From contig NZ_JAPSKQ010000033.1 in assembly GCF_031181555.1 (NCBI RefSeq), positions 10,126 through 48,918 on the forward strand: a stretch of 38,793 bases of DNA, in the 5' to 3' direction. Positions 15,654 through 23,183 of this stretch are shown here, in pieces (position 1 is the stretch's first letter; every line of letters starts with the position of its first letter). This stretch comes from Streptomyces sp. (GTDB lineage Bacteria; Actinomycetota; Actinomycetes; Streptomycetales; Streptomycetaceae). The position numbers were made by a program, and so were the translations under genes. Below the pieces are notes generated by a model. That model did no database searches, had not been told where the DNA came from, and was given only the letters and a program-made list of their open reading frames with translations.

Positions 15654-16642
15654 CGGGCGGCCTCCTCGGCGAGTTCGGACAGCACGGCCACCACGAGGTT
15701 GCGCATGAGTGTCACCTTGTATCCGTTGTCGGGCAGCGGCCTGGCCGCCGCCAGTTCGGCGTCCGCGGCCGCGGCGAAGTACTCCTCGTCGGCCGGGGCC
15801 CCGGTCAGGACGCGTTCGGCCGCCCGGGCCCGCCACGGCCGGGACGCCACCGCGCCGAAGGCCAGGCGTGCCTCGCACACGATCCCGTTGCTGACGTCGA
15901 GGGCGGCGGCGACCGAGCCGATCGCGAAGGCGTACGAGGCGCGTTCGCGGACCTTGCGGTAGCGGGAGCGGGCGGCGACCGGCGCGGGCGGCAGGGTGAC
16001 GCCGGTGACGAGCGCGCCGGCCGGCAGGGCGGTCTCCCGGTGCGGGGTGTCGCCCACGGGCAGGTAGAGGCCGTCGAGCGGCAACTGCCCCGGCCCGTCG
16101 GCCGTTTCGTACGAGACGACCGCGTCGAAGGCGGTCAGTGCCACCCCCATGTCGGACGGGTGGACGGCCACGCAGTGCTCGGAGGCGCCCAGGACGGCGT
16201 GGTTGCGGTGCTCGCCGGTGACGGCGGGGCAGCCGCTGCCGGGCACACGCTTGTTGCAGGGCCGGCTCACGTCGGCGAAGTAGCCGCAGCGGGTGCGCTG
16301 GAGCAGGTTGCCGCCGACGGTGGCCATGTTGCGCAGTTGCCCGGAGGCGCCGGCGAGCACCGCCTGGGCCAGGGCCGGGTAGCGGCGGCGGACCTCCGGG
16401 TGGGCCGCGAGGTCGCTGTTGGTGACGGTGGCGCCGATGCGCAGCCCGCCGTCGTCGGTCGGTTCGATCCGGTCCAGCGGGAGCCGGCGGACGTCGACGA
16501 GCCGGGCGGGGCGCTCGACGCCGGTCTTCATCAGGTCGACGAGGTTGGTGCCGCCGCCGAGGTAGCGGGCGTCCGGGTCGGCGCCGAGCAGTGCCACGGC
16601 GCCGGGGACGTCGTCCGCGCGCCGGTAGTCGAACTCCCTCAT
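15650..16642 (-). CDS. FAD-binding middle subunit, PaoB-like
   Basis: 330 residues of the CO dehydrogenase flavoprotein/xanthine dehydrogenase FAD family. FAD-binding motifs are ARYLGGGTNLVDLMK (about 26-40) and ATVGGNLLQ (107-115), and a CODH FAD C-terminal domain follows from about 220. After the GGN motif an insert carries C119, C129, C138 and C157, in the context RCGYF, PCNKR, PGSGC and EHC. In E. coli PaoB and in 4-hydroxybenzoyl-CoA reductase such an insert binds an extra [4Fe-4S] cluster, so this complex probably has three Fe-S clusters; whether all four cysteines are ligands is inferred. It passes electrons between the Fe-S subunit and FAD. Overlaps both neighbours as ATGA. Confidence 0.92.
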   Translation of the reverse strand: MREFDYRRADDVPGAVALLGADPDARYLGGGTNLVDLMKTGVERPARLVDVRRLPLDRIEPTDDGGLRIGATVTNSDLAAHPEVRRRYPALAQAVLAGASGQLRNMATVGGNLLQRTRCGYFADVSRPCNKRVPGSGCPAVTGEHRNHAVLGASEHCVAVHPSDMGVALTAFDAVVSYETADGPGQLPLDGLYLPVGDTPHRETALPAGALVTGVTLPPAPVAARSRYRKVRERASYAFAIGSVAAALDVSNGIVCEARLAFGAVASRPWRARAAERVLTGAPADEEYFAAAADAELAAARPLPDNGYKVTLMRNLVVAVLSELAEEAAR

Positions 16643-17196
16643 ACCGCCGCCTCCTCGGTCCCGGTCCGGGCCTGCGCGGCCGCGCGGGCGACGGCCTCGA
16701 CGATCGACGGGTAGGCACCGCAGCGGCAGAGGTTGCCGCTCATCCGCTCCCGGATCTCCTCCGGGGTCAGCGGCGGCGGTCCCGCTTCGGGCCGTATGTC
16801 GTCGGTGACGGCGCTGGGCCAGCCGGCGGCGTGTTCCTCGATGACGGCGAGGGCCGAACAGATCTGACCGGGCGTGCAGTAACCGCACTGGAAGCCGTCC
16901 AGGTCGAGGAAGGCCTGCTGCACCGGGTGCAGTCGCCCTCCCCCGGCCACGCCCTCCACGGTGGTGATCTCGCGTTCCTCGGCCGCGACGGCCAGGTGGA
17001 GGCAGGACACGGTGCGGCGGCCGTCGACCAGGACCGTGCAGGCTCCGCACTGTCCCTGGTCGCAGCCTTTCTTGGTGCCGGTCAGGTCGAGTCGCTCGCG
17101 CAGGACGTCGAGCAGGGTGGTGCGGTGGTCGACGGTCAGCGTGTGCTTCTCGCCGTTGATGTCCAGGGTGACGGTGCTGGACGTCGAGGGGGCCAT
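16639..17196 (-). CDS. [2Fe-2S] small subunit, PaoA-like
   Basis: 185 residues with two Fe-S domains. The N-terminal plant-type ferredoxin domain has C45, C50, C53 and C65 (GCDQGQCGAC and SC), and the C-terminal [2Fe-2S]-binding domain has C104, C107, C157 and C159 (CGYC and CRC). It carries electrons from the molybdenum site. E. coli PaoA is exported by a twin-arginine signal, but this protein starts MAPSTSSTVTLDI with no RR motif, so the complex is probably cytoplasmic. The ATG at 17196 follows GAAGGAAGG; a longer in-frame start (17289) would add an Arg/Pro-rich segment, is unsupported, and also shows no twin-arginine plus hydrophobic pattern. First gene of the operon, facing a TetR gene. 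Confidence 0.92.
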   Translation of the reverse strand: MAPSTSSTVTLDINGEKHTLTVDHRTTLLDVLRERLDLTGTKKGCDQGQCGACTVLVDGRRTVSCLHLAVAAEEREITTVEGVAGGGRLHPVQQAFLDLDGFQCGYCTPGQICSALAVIEEHAAGWPSAVTDDIRPEAGPPPLTPEEIRERMSGNLCRCGAYPSIVEAVARAAAQARTGTEEAAV

Positions 17197-17377
17197 GAGC
17201 AGCCTTCCTTCGCGGATCCGGGGCGTGTCGGGACGGCGTTCCGGACGGCGGGCGGGTCGGTGACGCGGGGGGCTGTACGGGACGGGCACGGTTCGGGAAC
17301 CATGCGGTCATGCGGGGCACGGGACGCGGCGGGCCGTGGCGCCGGGCGTGCGGGCCCGCCGATACGATGGGCCGAAG

Positions 17378-17420
17378 CGGACAACTGTCCGTTACCGGAG
17401 AAGTTAGTGGACAGCTGTCC
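17378..17420. promoter_or_regulatory. Pair of inverted-repeat operators between the pao-like operon and tetR
   Basis: Dyad 1 is CGGACA-AC-TGTCCG (17378-17391). Dyad 2 is the perfect palindrome GGACAGCTGTCC (17409-17420). Their centres are 30 bases apart (about three helical turns), 45-87 bases before the tetR start. The near-identical arms point to two binding sites for one dimeric regulator, most likely the adjacent TetR protein. Confidence 0.7.
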
Positions 17421-17464
17421 GGTCGACAAGGACGGTTTCGGCCAGGACCCGGGAGGAGTCACGC

Positions 17465-18043
17465 GTGCGGGAGAAGAAGGACGCGCCCCTGCGTTCGGAC
17501 GCACAGCGCAACCGCGAGCGCATCCTGGACGTGGCCCTGGCCGAGCTCACGCGCTCGGCGGACACTCCGCTGAGCGTGATCGCCAAGAAGGCCGGCGTCG
17601 GGCAGGGCACGTTCTACCGGAACTTCCCCGGCCGTGAGGCACTCGTCCTGGAGGTCTACCGGCACGAGATGCGTCAGGTCGTCGAGAGCGCGGCCCGGTT
17701 GCTGGCGACCCGGGAGCCCGACCGGGCCCTGCGCGAGTGGATGGACCGGCTGGCCCGGTTCGCCATGGCCAAGGCCGGGCTGGCCGACGCCATCCGGCAG
17801 GCCACCAGCGGACCGGGGAGCCCGGCGAAACCGGGGCACAGCGCGGTGACCGAGGCGGTCGAACTCCTGCTCCGCGCCTGCGAGGAGGCCGGTTCCATCC
17901 GCCCCGGCGTGACCGCGGACGACTTCTACCTCGCCATCGCCGGCCTCTGGCAGATCGACCCGGACGGGGACTGGCAGCCGCGCGCCACCCGGCTGCTGGA
18001 CATCGTCATGGACGGGCTGCGCGCGGGGGCACGCGGGCGGTAG
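17465..18043 (+). CDS. TetR family regulator of the adjacent molybdenum hydroxylase operon
   Basis: 192 residues. The TetR DNA-binding domain covers about 12-60 (NRERILDVALAELTRS, then VIAKKAGVGQGTFYRNFPGREAL). The C-terminal domain is short and resembles the streptomycete TetR group that contains an LLLRACEEAGSIRPGV segment. The start GTG at 17465 follows GGAGGAG. It diverges from the four-gene pao-like operon across a 268-base gap with two strong dyads. I infer that it represses itself and that operon, and that an aldehyde or aromatic substrate acts as ligand; neither is proven. Confidence 0.9.
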   Translation: MREKKDAPLRSDAQRNRERILDVALAELTRSADTPLSVIAKKAGVGQGTFYRNFPGREALVLEVYRHEMRQVVESAARLLATREPDRALREWMDRLARFAMAKAGLADAIRQATSGPGSPAKPGHSAVTEAVELLLRACEEAGSIRPGVTADDFYLAIAGLWQIDPDGDWQPRATRLLDIVMDGLRAGARGR

Positions 18044-18066
18044 CCCCCGGCCGGCTCTCCCGCCCC

Positions 18067-18972
18067 TCAGGCGACCGCCGTCGGTGCCAGTTCCCGCAGT
18101 TCCCGCAGCGCGGCCTCCACCGCCGGCCGGGCGTGCCCGCCGCCGCGCGTGCAGGTCAGCAGCTTGCGGTGCGGGTTGCCGGCGCAGCGGACGCGGGTGA
18201 TCGCCAGGTGCGGGGTCAGATGGGCGAGGCGCGGGATCAGGGCGACGCCGAGTCCGTGGGAGACGAGGTGGGCGGTGACGTTCCAGTCGAGGGCGTGGTG
18301 GACGACGTCCGGGGCGAATCCGGCCGCGCCGCACGCGGACATCACGTGCGGCCGGCAGGGGCTCTCCGGCACCGGCGCGATCCACGACTCGCGCGCCGCC
18401 TCGGCGAGGTCGATCCGCTCGCGCCCGGCCAGCGGATGCCCCTGGGGGACCACCAGGTCGAACGGGTCGTCCAGCAGCGGCCGCTGATCGAACCGCGTGT
18501 CGCTCAGCGGCGGGTTGTGCGGGGTGGACTCCACGACGGCCAGATCGGCGGCCCCTTCGAAGAGCAGGTCGAAGCTCTGCTCCACCCCGGTCTCGGCGAT
18601 CCGTACCGACAGCCGCGGATGGCGCTCGCCCAGCCGGGCGGCCATGGGCGCCAGCAGCACCGAGACCGCCACCGGGAACCCGATCACGCGCAGCGGCCCG
18701 GCCGGGGCGCCATGGTCGGCCCGCAGGTCCAGTTCCGCCTGGTCCCAGCGTGCCTGGATGGCGTCGGCGTGCGCGAGCAGGCTCTCGGCGGCCGGGGTGA
18801 GCCGCACCCCGCGCCCCTGTGGCTCCAGCAGCTCGACGCCCAGGTCGCGGGCGAGCTGACGGATCTGCTGCGAGGCGGCGGACGGGGTGAAGTGCAGGGC
18901 GCGGGCGGCCGCGGTGACCGTGCCGTAGTGGGCGACCGCCCTGAGGACGTGCAACCGGCGCAGGTCAATCAT
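18067..18972 (-). CDS. LysR family transcriptional regulator
   Basis: 301 residues. The winged helix-turn-helix is N-terminal (LRRLHVLRAVAHYGTVTAAA, then LHFTPSAASQQIRQLARDLG, about 3-50), and the rest is a LysR substrate-binding domain (about 88-290). I chose ATG 18972 (MIDLRRLHVL) over GTG 18981 because a promoter-like arrangement (TTGACT, 17 bases, AAGCGT) ends 7 bases before it, consistent with a leaderless transcript, and the shorter N-terminus is usual for the family. It diverges from the zinc-ribbon gene, which precedes a CoA-transferase; those are its likely targets, by the usual LysR logic. The gene converges on the upstream TetR gene with a 23-base gap. Confidence 0.9.
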   Translation of the reverse strand: MIDLRRLHVLRAVAHYGTVTAAARALHFTPSAASQQIRQLARDLGVELLEPQGRGVRLTPAAESLLAHADAIQARWDQAELDLRADHGAPAGPLRVIGFPVAVSVLLAPMAARLGERHPRLSVRIAETGVEQSFDLLFEGAADLAVVESTPHNPPLSDTRFDQRPLLDDPFDLVVPQGHPLAGRERIDLAEAARESWIAPVPESPCRPHVMSACGAAGFAPDVVHHALDWNVTAHLVSHGLGVALIPRLAHLTPHLAITRVRCAGNPHRKLLTCTRGGGHARPAVEAALRELRELAPTAVA

Positions 18973-18979
18973 GAAGTCC

Positions 18980-19008
18980 ACGCTTCACGGTGGTGTCCAC
19001 AAAGTCAA
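18980..19008 (-). promoter_or_regulatory. Candidate promoter of the LysR gene
   Basis: On the minus strand TTGACT (19003-19008) is followed after 17 bases by AAGCGT (18980-18985), and ATG 18972 lies 7 bases further on. The -35 is good; the -10 is weak. Confidence 0.35.
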
Positions 19009-19095
19009 CCTGGACGTGTACGGATGGTCCGGCGCACCCTTGCTGTGTCGCGACGATCGACGAGCACCCGACGCACGAGCACGCAAGGAGTCAGC

Positions 19096-19332
19096 ATGAC
19101 CAGCACGACCGGCACCACGGGCACGACCGAAGCAGTCTGCCCGTACTGCGGGTGGCCGGACGACGCCGAGCCGTTCCAGGTGGTCTCCCGGCACGGCACC
19201 GCGGCGGGCAGCACCGTGTGGACCCGCTGCGGCTGCGGCTCGCTCCAGGTCCGTGCCGTCGACGACCGCGGCGTCCGCATCGTGTCCCGCAGCAGGCCCG
19301 CCGGCCTTCCGTGGAGCCGGGCGGGCCGGTGA
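19096..19332 (+). CDS. Small zinc-ribbon-like protein of unknown function
   Basis: 78 residues. After a Thr/Ser/Gly-rich start, CPYC (C15, C18) and CGC (C45, C47) form a CXXC...CXC set that could bind one zinc ion, inside a short predicted beta-rich core (WPDDAEPFQVVSRHG, then GSLQVRAVDDRGVRIV). I do not recognise a named family. The ATG at 19096 has a good AAGGAG 9 bases upstream, and codon use is normal, so it is likely translated. It sits between a divergent LysR gene and a downstream CoA-transferase, so it may belong to that regulated unit, although the transferase has its own promoter-like sequence. Confidence 0.75.
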   Translation: MTSTTGTTGTTEAVCPYCGWPDDAEPFQVVSRHGTAAGSTVWTRCGCGSLQVRAVDDRGVRIVSRSRPAGLPWSRAGR

Positions 19333-19347
19333 CCGGCCGGGCGGCCG

Positions 19348-19377
19348 TTGACAGGCGGCCCGCCCCGGCCGTACTAA
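19348..19377 (+). promoter_or_regulatory. Promoter-like sequence before the CoA-transferase gene
   Basis: TTGACA (19348-19353, full consensus) is followed after 18 bases by TACTAA (19372-19377, next base T). A transcript would start near 19384, before the AGGAGG at 19405-19410. Such a close match to the housekeeping consensus is rare in this window. Confidence 0.6.
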
Positions 19378-19417
19378 TCGAGGCCGGTGGTCCCGGGACC
19401 CGGCAGGAGGCGTGGAC

Positions 19418-20602
19418 GTGCAGAGACATCCGTTGTCCGGGGTCACGGTGGTCAGCCTGGAGCAGGCGGTGGCCGCGCCCTACGCCACCCGGCAGCTGGC
19501 CGATCTCGGCGCTCGCGTGATCAAGGTGGAGCGGCCGGGCGAGGGCGACTTCGCCCGCCGCTACGACACGACCGTCCACGGCCACTCCAGCTATTTCGTG
19601 TGGATCAACCGCTCCAAGGAGTCCCTCACGCTGGACCTGAAGGACCCGCGGGGCCGCGCGATCCTGCACCGGCTCCTGAAGGACGCCGACGTGTTCGTGC
19701 AGAACCTCGCGCCCGGCGCCGCCGACCGCCTCGGCCTGGGCACCGGGGAGCTCACCCGCCGCTACCCGCGGCTGATCCCGTGCACGATCTCCGGCTACGG
19801 CACGACCGGCCCCTGGGCGGACCGCAAGGCGTACGACCTGCTGGTGCAGTGCCAGACGGGACTGGTGTCGCTGACCGGGACGGCGGACGGGACCGCGCGC
19901 ACCGGCATCTCCGTCGCCGACATCGCCGCCGGGATGTACGCGTACAGCGGCGTGCTCACCGCCCTGTACACCCGCGCGACCACCGGCACGGCCCCTCCGG
20001 TGGAGGTGTCGCTGTTCGAGGCGCTGGCCGAGTGGATGGGCCAGCCCGCCTACTACACCCGCTACGGCGGCAGCCAGCCCCCGCGCCTGGGCACCCAGCA
20101 CGCCACCATCGCCCCGTACGGGACCTACCGGGCCGCCGACGGCCGCGAGGTGCTGTTCTCCGTCCAGAACGAGCGCGAATGGGCGGCCCTGTGCGCCGGG
20201 TTCCTCGGCCGGCCCGAGCTGACCGATGATCCGCGCTTCGCCACCGGTTCCGACCGCGTGGCCCACCGGGAGGAGCTGAACGCGATCATCGCCGAACGCT
20301 TCGCCCGCTCCGACGCCGAGGAGCTGCTCAAGGATCTGGAGGCGATCGGCATCGCCTGCGCCGGGGTCAACGACGTCGCCGCGTTCCTCGACCATCCGGT
20401 GCTCGCCGCCCGCGGCCGCTGGCGCGAGGTCACGGTGCCGGGCGCGACCGTTCAGGCGCTGCTGCCGCCCGCCGACCTCGCCGGTCTGCCGGCGCGCATG
20501 GACCCGGTACCGGCCGTGGGCGAGCACACGGAGGCCATCCTGACGGAGCTGGGCCACTCCCCCGAGGACATCGAGGCGCTGCGCGCGGACCTTGTGGTCT
20601 GA
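19418..20602 (+). CDS. CaiB/BaiF (class III) CoA-transferase family protein
   Basis: 394 residues. The CoA-binding N-terminal block reads LADLGARVIKVERPGEGDF and NRSKESLTLDLKDPRG. The family catalytic aspartate is predicted as D140 in KAYDLLVQ, and later blocks include VEVSLFEALAEWM. Class III enzymes move CoA between carboxylic acids through an aspartyl-CoA anhydride; the acyl pair here is unknown (formyl/oxalyl, succinyl/malyl and mesaconyl types share these motifs). Two GTG codons compete for the start: GTG 19412 lies 1 base after AGGAGG, GTG 19418 lies 7 bases after it, so 19418 is chosen. The gene follows a LysR/zinc-ribbon pair. Confidence 0.9.
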   Translation: MQRHPLSGVTVVSLEQAVAAPYATRQLADLGARVIKVERPGEGDFARRYDTTVHGHSSYFVWINRSKESLTLDLKDPRGRAILHRLLKDADVFVQNLAPGAADRLGLGTGELTRRYPRLIPCTISGYGTTGPWADRKAYDLLVQCQTGLVSLTGTADGTARTGISVADIAAGMYAYSGVLTALYTRATTGTAPPVEVSLFEALAEWMGQPAYYTRYGGSQPPRLGTQHATIAPYGTYRAADGREVLFSVQNEREWAALCAGFLGRPELTDDPRFATGSDRVAHREELNAIIAERFARSDAEELLKDLEAIGIACAGVNDVAAFLDHPVLAARGRWREVTVPGATVQALLPPADLAGLPARMDPVPAVGEHTEAILTELGHSPEDIEALRADLVV

Positions 20603-20609
20603 GCCGCGC

Positions 20610-21257
20610 CTACCCCTGCCGCTGGTGCAGCGCCGCCAGTACGTCCTCGTCCGTCAGCTGCTCGAAGTCGTCGTACCACTGCCCCACGGCCATGAACGCG
20701 GCCGGTTCGTGCAGACAGACCACCTCGTCGGCCTCGGCGCGCATCAGACCGGCGCCCTCCGGTGAGCAGACCGGGGCGGCCAGCACGAGCCGGGCGGGGT
20801 CCTGCCGCCGCAGGGAGCGCAGGGCGGCGCGGGCCGTGGAGCCGGTCGCCAGTCCGTCGTCGACGACGATCACGGTCCGTCCCCGGACGTCGGGTGCGGG
20901 CCGGCCCCGGCGGTAGAGCTGTTCGCGGCGGCGCAGTTCGCCGCGCTCGCGCTCGACGACGGGGGCGAGATCGGACTCGTCGAGGCCCAGCCGGCGCAGG
21001 GCCTCCGCGTCGAACAGCGGCACCCCGTCGCCGGCCATCGCCCCGACGCCGAACTCCTCGTGGTGGGGGGCGCCGACCTTCCGTACGACGAGGACGTCGA
21101 GCGGGACGTCCAGCTCCCGGGCGACCTCCTGTGCCACGGCGACACCGCCACGGGGCAGGGCCAGGACGACGGGGTCGGGCAGGGCTCCCTCGTCCTGCCT
21201 CGCCCGCAGCCGCTCGGCCAGTTCGCGGCCGGCTTGCCGGCGATCACGGAACCGCAT
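20610..21257 (-). CDS. Phosphoribosyltransferase family protein
   Basis: 215 residues of the type I phosphoribosyltransferase fold. The PRPP-binding loop VIVVDDGLATGSTARAAL is intact near 133-150, and the N-terminal block MRFRDRRQAGRELAERL is typical of a subfamily found in actinobacteria, including the DosR-regulated Rv0571c of M. tuberculosis. The base or other acceptor is unknown. The ATG at 21257 follows GGAGGGAGGGAA. The end is 7 bases from the convergent CoA-transferase. It diverges from the archease-like gene. I saw no DosR-type palindrome (GGGACN6GTCCC-like) upstream. Confidence 0.88.
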   Translation of the reverse strand: MRFRDRRQAGRELAERLRARQDEGALPDPVVLALPRGGVAVAQEVARELDVPLDVLVVRKVGAPHHEEFGVGAMAGDGVPLFDAEALRRLGLDESDLAPVVERERGELRRREQLYRRGRPAPDVRGRTVIVVDDGLATGSTARAALRSLRRQDPARLVLAAPVCSPEGAGLMRAEADEVVCLHEPAAFMAVGQWYDDFEQLTDEDVLAALHQRQG

Positions 21258-21457
21258 GGCGGATTCCCTCCCTCCGCACCGGGACAGCGCCGGGGACGGC
21301 ACCTGGTCCGGCACCCGCGTACCCCGCTCCCGCGCGGTCGAAGCGTGCCGCGTCCGCCCTCCCCCGGTGCGTGCTCCGCAGCGCCTCGCGGCACACGCAC
21401 CCGTGGCTCGCCGGGGCGGTCCGGCATGGGTGCGCGGTCGTCGGGCACGCGAGATTC

Positions 21458-21913
21458 ATGGTCGGTGACACGGGCGACTACGGACAGGGACGGCGGCCGG
21501 GCGACAGCGGGCACCGGGCGGTGCCGCAGGAGGACGACATCCGGATCGAGGCGTGGGCGGGAAGCCGGGAGAACTGCCTGGCGGAGGCCGTGACGGCGGT
21601 GGTGGAGTGCTTCGCCGACGTCTCCGGGGTGCGGCCGACCGGCGTGGGCCGCATCCGGCTGGACGAGGCCAGTGACGACGATCTGCTGGCCGCCCTGCTG
21701 GACGAGATCCTGTACCGGCTCCAGGTGCACGGGCAGGTCCCGGTGGATGTGGAGGCGGACGAGGCCGAGGGCGGGCTGGATGTGCGGCTGGCGGTCACCG
21801 GCCTGGCGGACGTGCGGATCACCGGGGCCCTGCCGACGGCCGTGGCCTGGGAGGAGCTGCGGATCGGGCCGGGACCGTACGGGTGGTCCTGCGCGGTCAC
21901 GGTGGACGGCTGA
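21458..21913 (+). CDS. Archease family protein with an altered N-terminal motif
   Basis: 151 residues. Blocks typical of archease are present: IRIEAWAGSRENCLAEA, VECFADVSG, DDLLAALLDEILYRLQ and the C-terminal GPGPYGWSCAVTVDG. Archease activates the RNA ligase RtcB by helping its guanylylation. The N-terminal motif that normally reads DHTAD before the first strand is here PQEDD, so the usual His is lost and only the last Asp remains; activity is uncertain. The ATG at 21458 has a weak ribosome binding site (GCGAGA), and a later in-frame GTG near 21521 is possible. No rtcB gene follows: the next gene is PEBP-like. The divergent gene is a phosphoribosyltransferase. Confidence 0.78.
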   Translation: MVGDTGDYGQGRRPGDSGHRAVPQEDDIRIEAWAGSRENCLAEAVTAVVECFADVSGVRPTGVGRIRLDEASDDDLLAALLDEILYRLQVHGQVPVDVEADEAEGGLDVRLAVTGLADVRITGALPTAVAWEELRIGPGPYGWSCAVTVDG

Positions 21914-21977
21914 GCGATGCCACCGGTGCCCCGGTGCGCGCCGCATGTCCGGGGGGCGCCGGGGTACCCCGGGGCAC

Positions 21978-22430
21978 ATGAGCGGCATCGACATCGGCAG
22001 TGACGCCTTCAACGACCACGCCTTCATCGCGCGCCGGCACGCGTACGAGGGAGCCAATGTCTCCCCTTCGCTGACCTGGAGCGGGGTACCGGACGACGCG
22101 GCGGAGCTGGTGCTGCTGTGCGAGGACCCCGACGCGCCGTCGGGCACCTTCGTGCACTGGATCGTGGTGGGGATCGACCCCCGCAGCGACGGAGTCCCGG
22201 CGGGGCAGAGTCCCCCGCGGGGGACCGAACTCGTCAACGGCTACGGCGAACGCGGCTGGGGCGGGCCGCACCCTCCCCCGGGAGACGACGCGCACCACTA
22301 CTTCTTCCGGCTCTACGCCCTCGCCGAACCGTGCCTCCTGCCCGACGCGCCCCGGGCGGAGCAGGTGCACGAGGCGGTCGAGAAGGCGCAGCTCGCCAGC
22401 GGCACGCTGGTGGGGCTCTACCAGCGCTGA
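21978..22430 (+). CDS. YbhB/YbcL family PEBP-like protein
   Basis: 150 residues with the phosphatidylethanolamine-binding (Raf kinase inhibitor-like) fold. Motifs are NVSPSLTWSGVP, CEDPDAPSGTFVHWIVVG (the DPDAP and HW ligand-pocket elements), and HHYFFRLYAL. No signal peptide, so cytoplasmic. Ligand and biochemical role in bacteria are largely unknown. The ATG at 21978 has only a weak purine-rich upstream stretch (GGGGCAC). It lies 64 bases after the archease gene and may be cotranscribed with it. It converges on the CBS-domain gene. Confidence 0.9.
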   Translation: MSGIDIGSDAFNDHAFIARRHAYEGANVSPSLTWSGVPDDAAELVLLCEDPDAPSGTFVHWIVVGIDPRSDGVPAGQSPPRGTELVNGYGERGWGGPHPPPGDDAHHYFFRLYALAEPCLLPDAPRAEQVHEAVEKAQLASGTLVGLYQR

Positions 22431-22501
22431 ACCGGCGCCGAACGCACGCCCCCGGCCCTCGCTTCCGCGGGGCGGCGTCGACGGGTGGACGTCGGCGGGG
22501 C

Positions 22502-22927
22502 TCAGTGGGTCGGGGCCGACCTGCTGATGTCCGCCAGAGCGGAGTGCGGGTCCTCGGCGGCGGCGAGGTCGCCGAGGCTGACCACGCCGACGGGGCATCC
22601 GCCGCGTTCGACGACCGGGAGCCGGCGCACGGCGTACTGCCGCATCAGCTCGACGGCGTGATCGGTGGTGTCCTCAGGGGCGAGTGTCACCAGGGGCGGG
22701 CGCGTGCACAGGGAGCCGACCGTCGTGGCCTGCGGGTCGTGCCCCTCGGCCACGGCCCGCAGCACGATGTCGCGGTCGGTCAGCACACCGAAGAGGTCAC
22801 AGTCGTAGGCCACCAGCACGTCGCCGATGTCCCGCTCGCGCATCAGGCGCGCCGCCTCCGCCACCGTGGTCATGGGCTCCACGGACGTGGTGTCCGGTGA
22901 CATCACGTCCCGTATCCGTCGGGTCAT
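22502..22927 (-). CDS. Tandem CBS-domain protein
   Basis: 141 residues consisting of two CBS domains (about 8-62 and 72-128) with typical blocks VAEAARLMRERDIGDVLV, GVLTDRDIVLRAVAEG and LMRQYAVRRLPVV, GVVSLGDLA. CBS pairs bind adenosine nucleotides and act as energy sensors; stand-alone forms such as Hrp1 of mycobacteria are often stress-induced. The ATG at 22927 follows GGGAGGTG. A SigB-like element lies about 50 bases upstream (22977-23001). No enzyme domain is attached, so its target is unknown. Confidence 0.9.
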   Translation of the reverse strand: MTRRIRDVMSPDTTSVEPMTTVAEAARLMRERDIGDVLVAYDCDLFGVLTDRDIVLRAVAEGHDPQATTVGSLCTRPPLVTLAPEDTTDHAVELMRQYAVRRLPVVERGGCPVGVVSLGDLAAAEDPHSALADISRSAPTH

Positions 22928-22976
22928 GGGCACCTCCCGGTAACCGGCCGGCCGGGTCTTCCTCCGTGTCCGCCGC

Positions 22977-23001
22977 GTAGCCCGCAGCGCGGTGCGTAAA
23001 C
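22977..23001 (-). promoter_or_regulatory. Candidate SigB-type promoter for the CBS gene
   Basis: On the minus strand GTTT (22998-23001), 15 bases, then GGCTAC (22977-22982), compared with GTTT-N14-16-GGGTAC for SigB of Streptomyces. One mismatch in the -10. It lies 50 bases before the start codon. Confidence 0.35.
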
Positions 23002-23183
23002 CGCCCGCCGGGCGGCTGCCCCGCCGGGCCGCGGACCGCGATCGTGCTCGCCGGTCTCCTGCTGCTCCCCCGCCACGACTCCGGTACGGAGGGGCGGCAC
23101 GCACCGGCGGGGGGGGCGACCGGCCGGGGCGGGACCGGGCCACGCCCGCCCCGCCCCGGCCGCCTCCCGGACCGGGGCTCGGC

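Noticed and set aside
20610..23000. Hypoxia (DosR/DevR) cluster with phosphoribosyltransferase and CBS protein
   Set aside because: The genes resemble DosR-regulated mycobacterial genes, but I found no DosR-type palindrome, so I did not claim this regulon.
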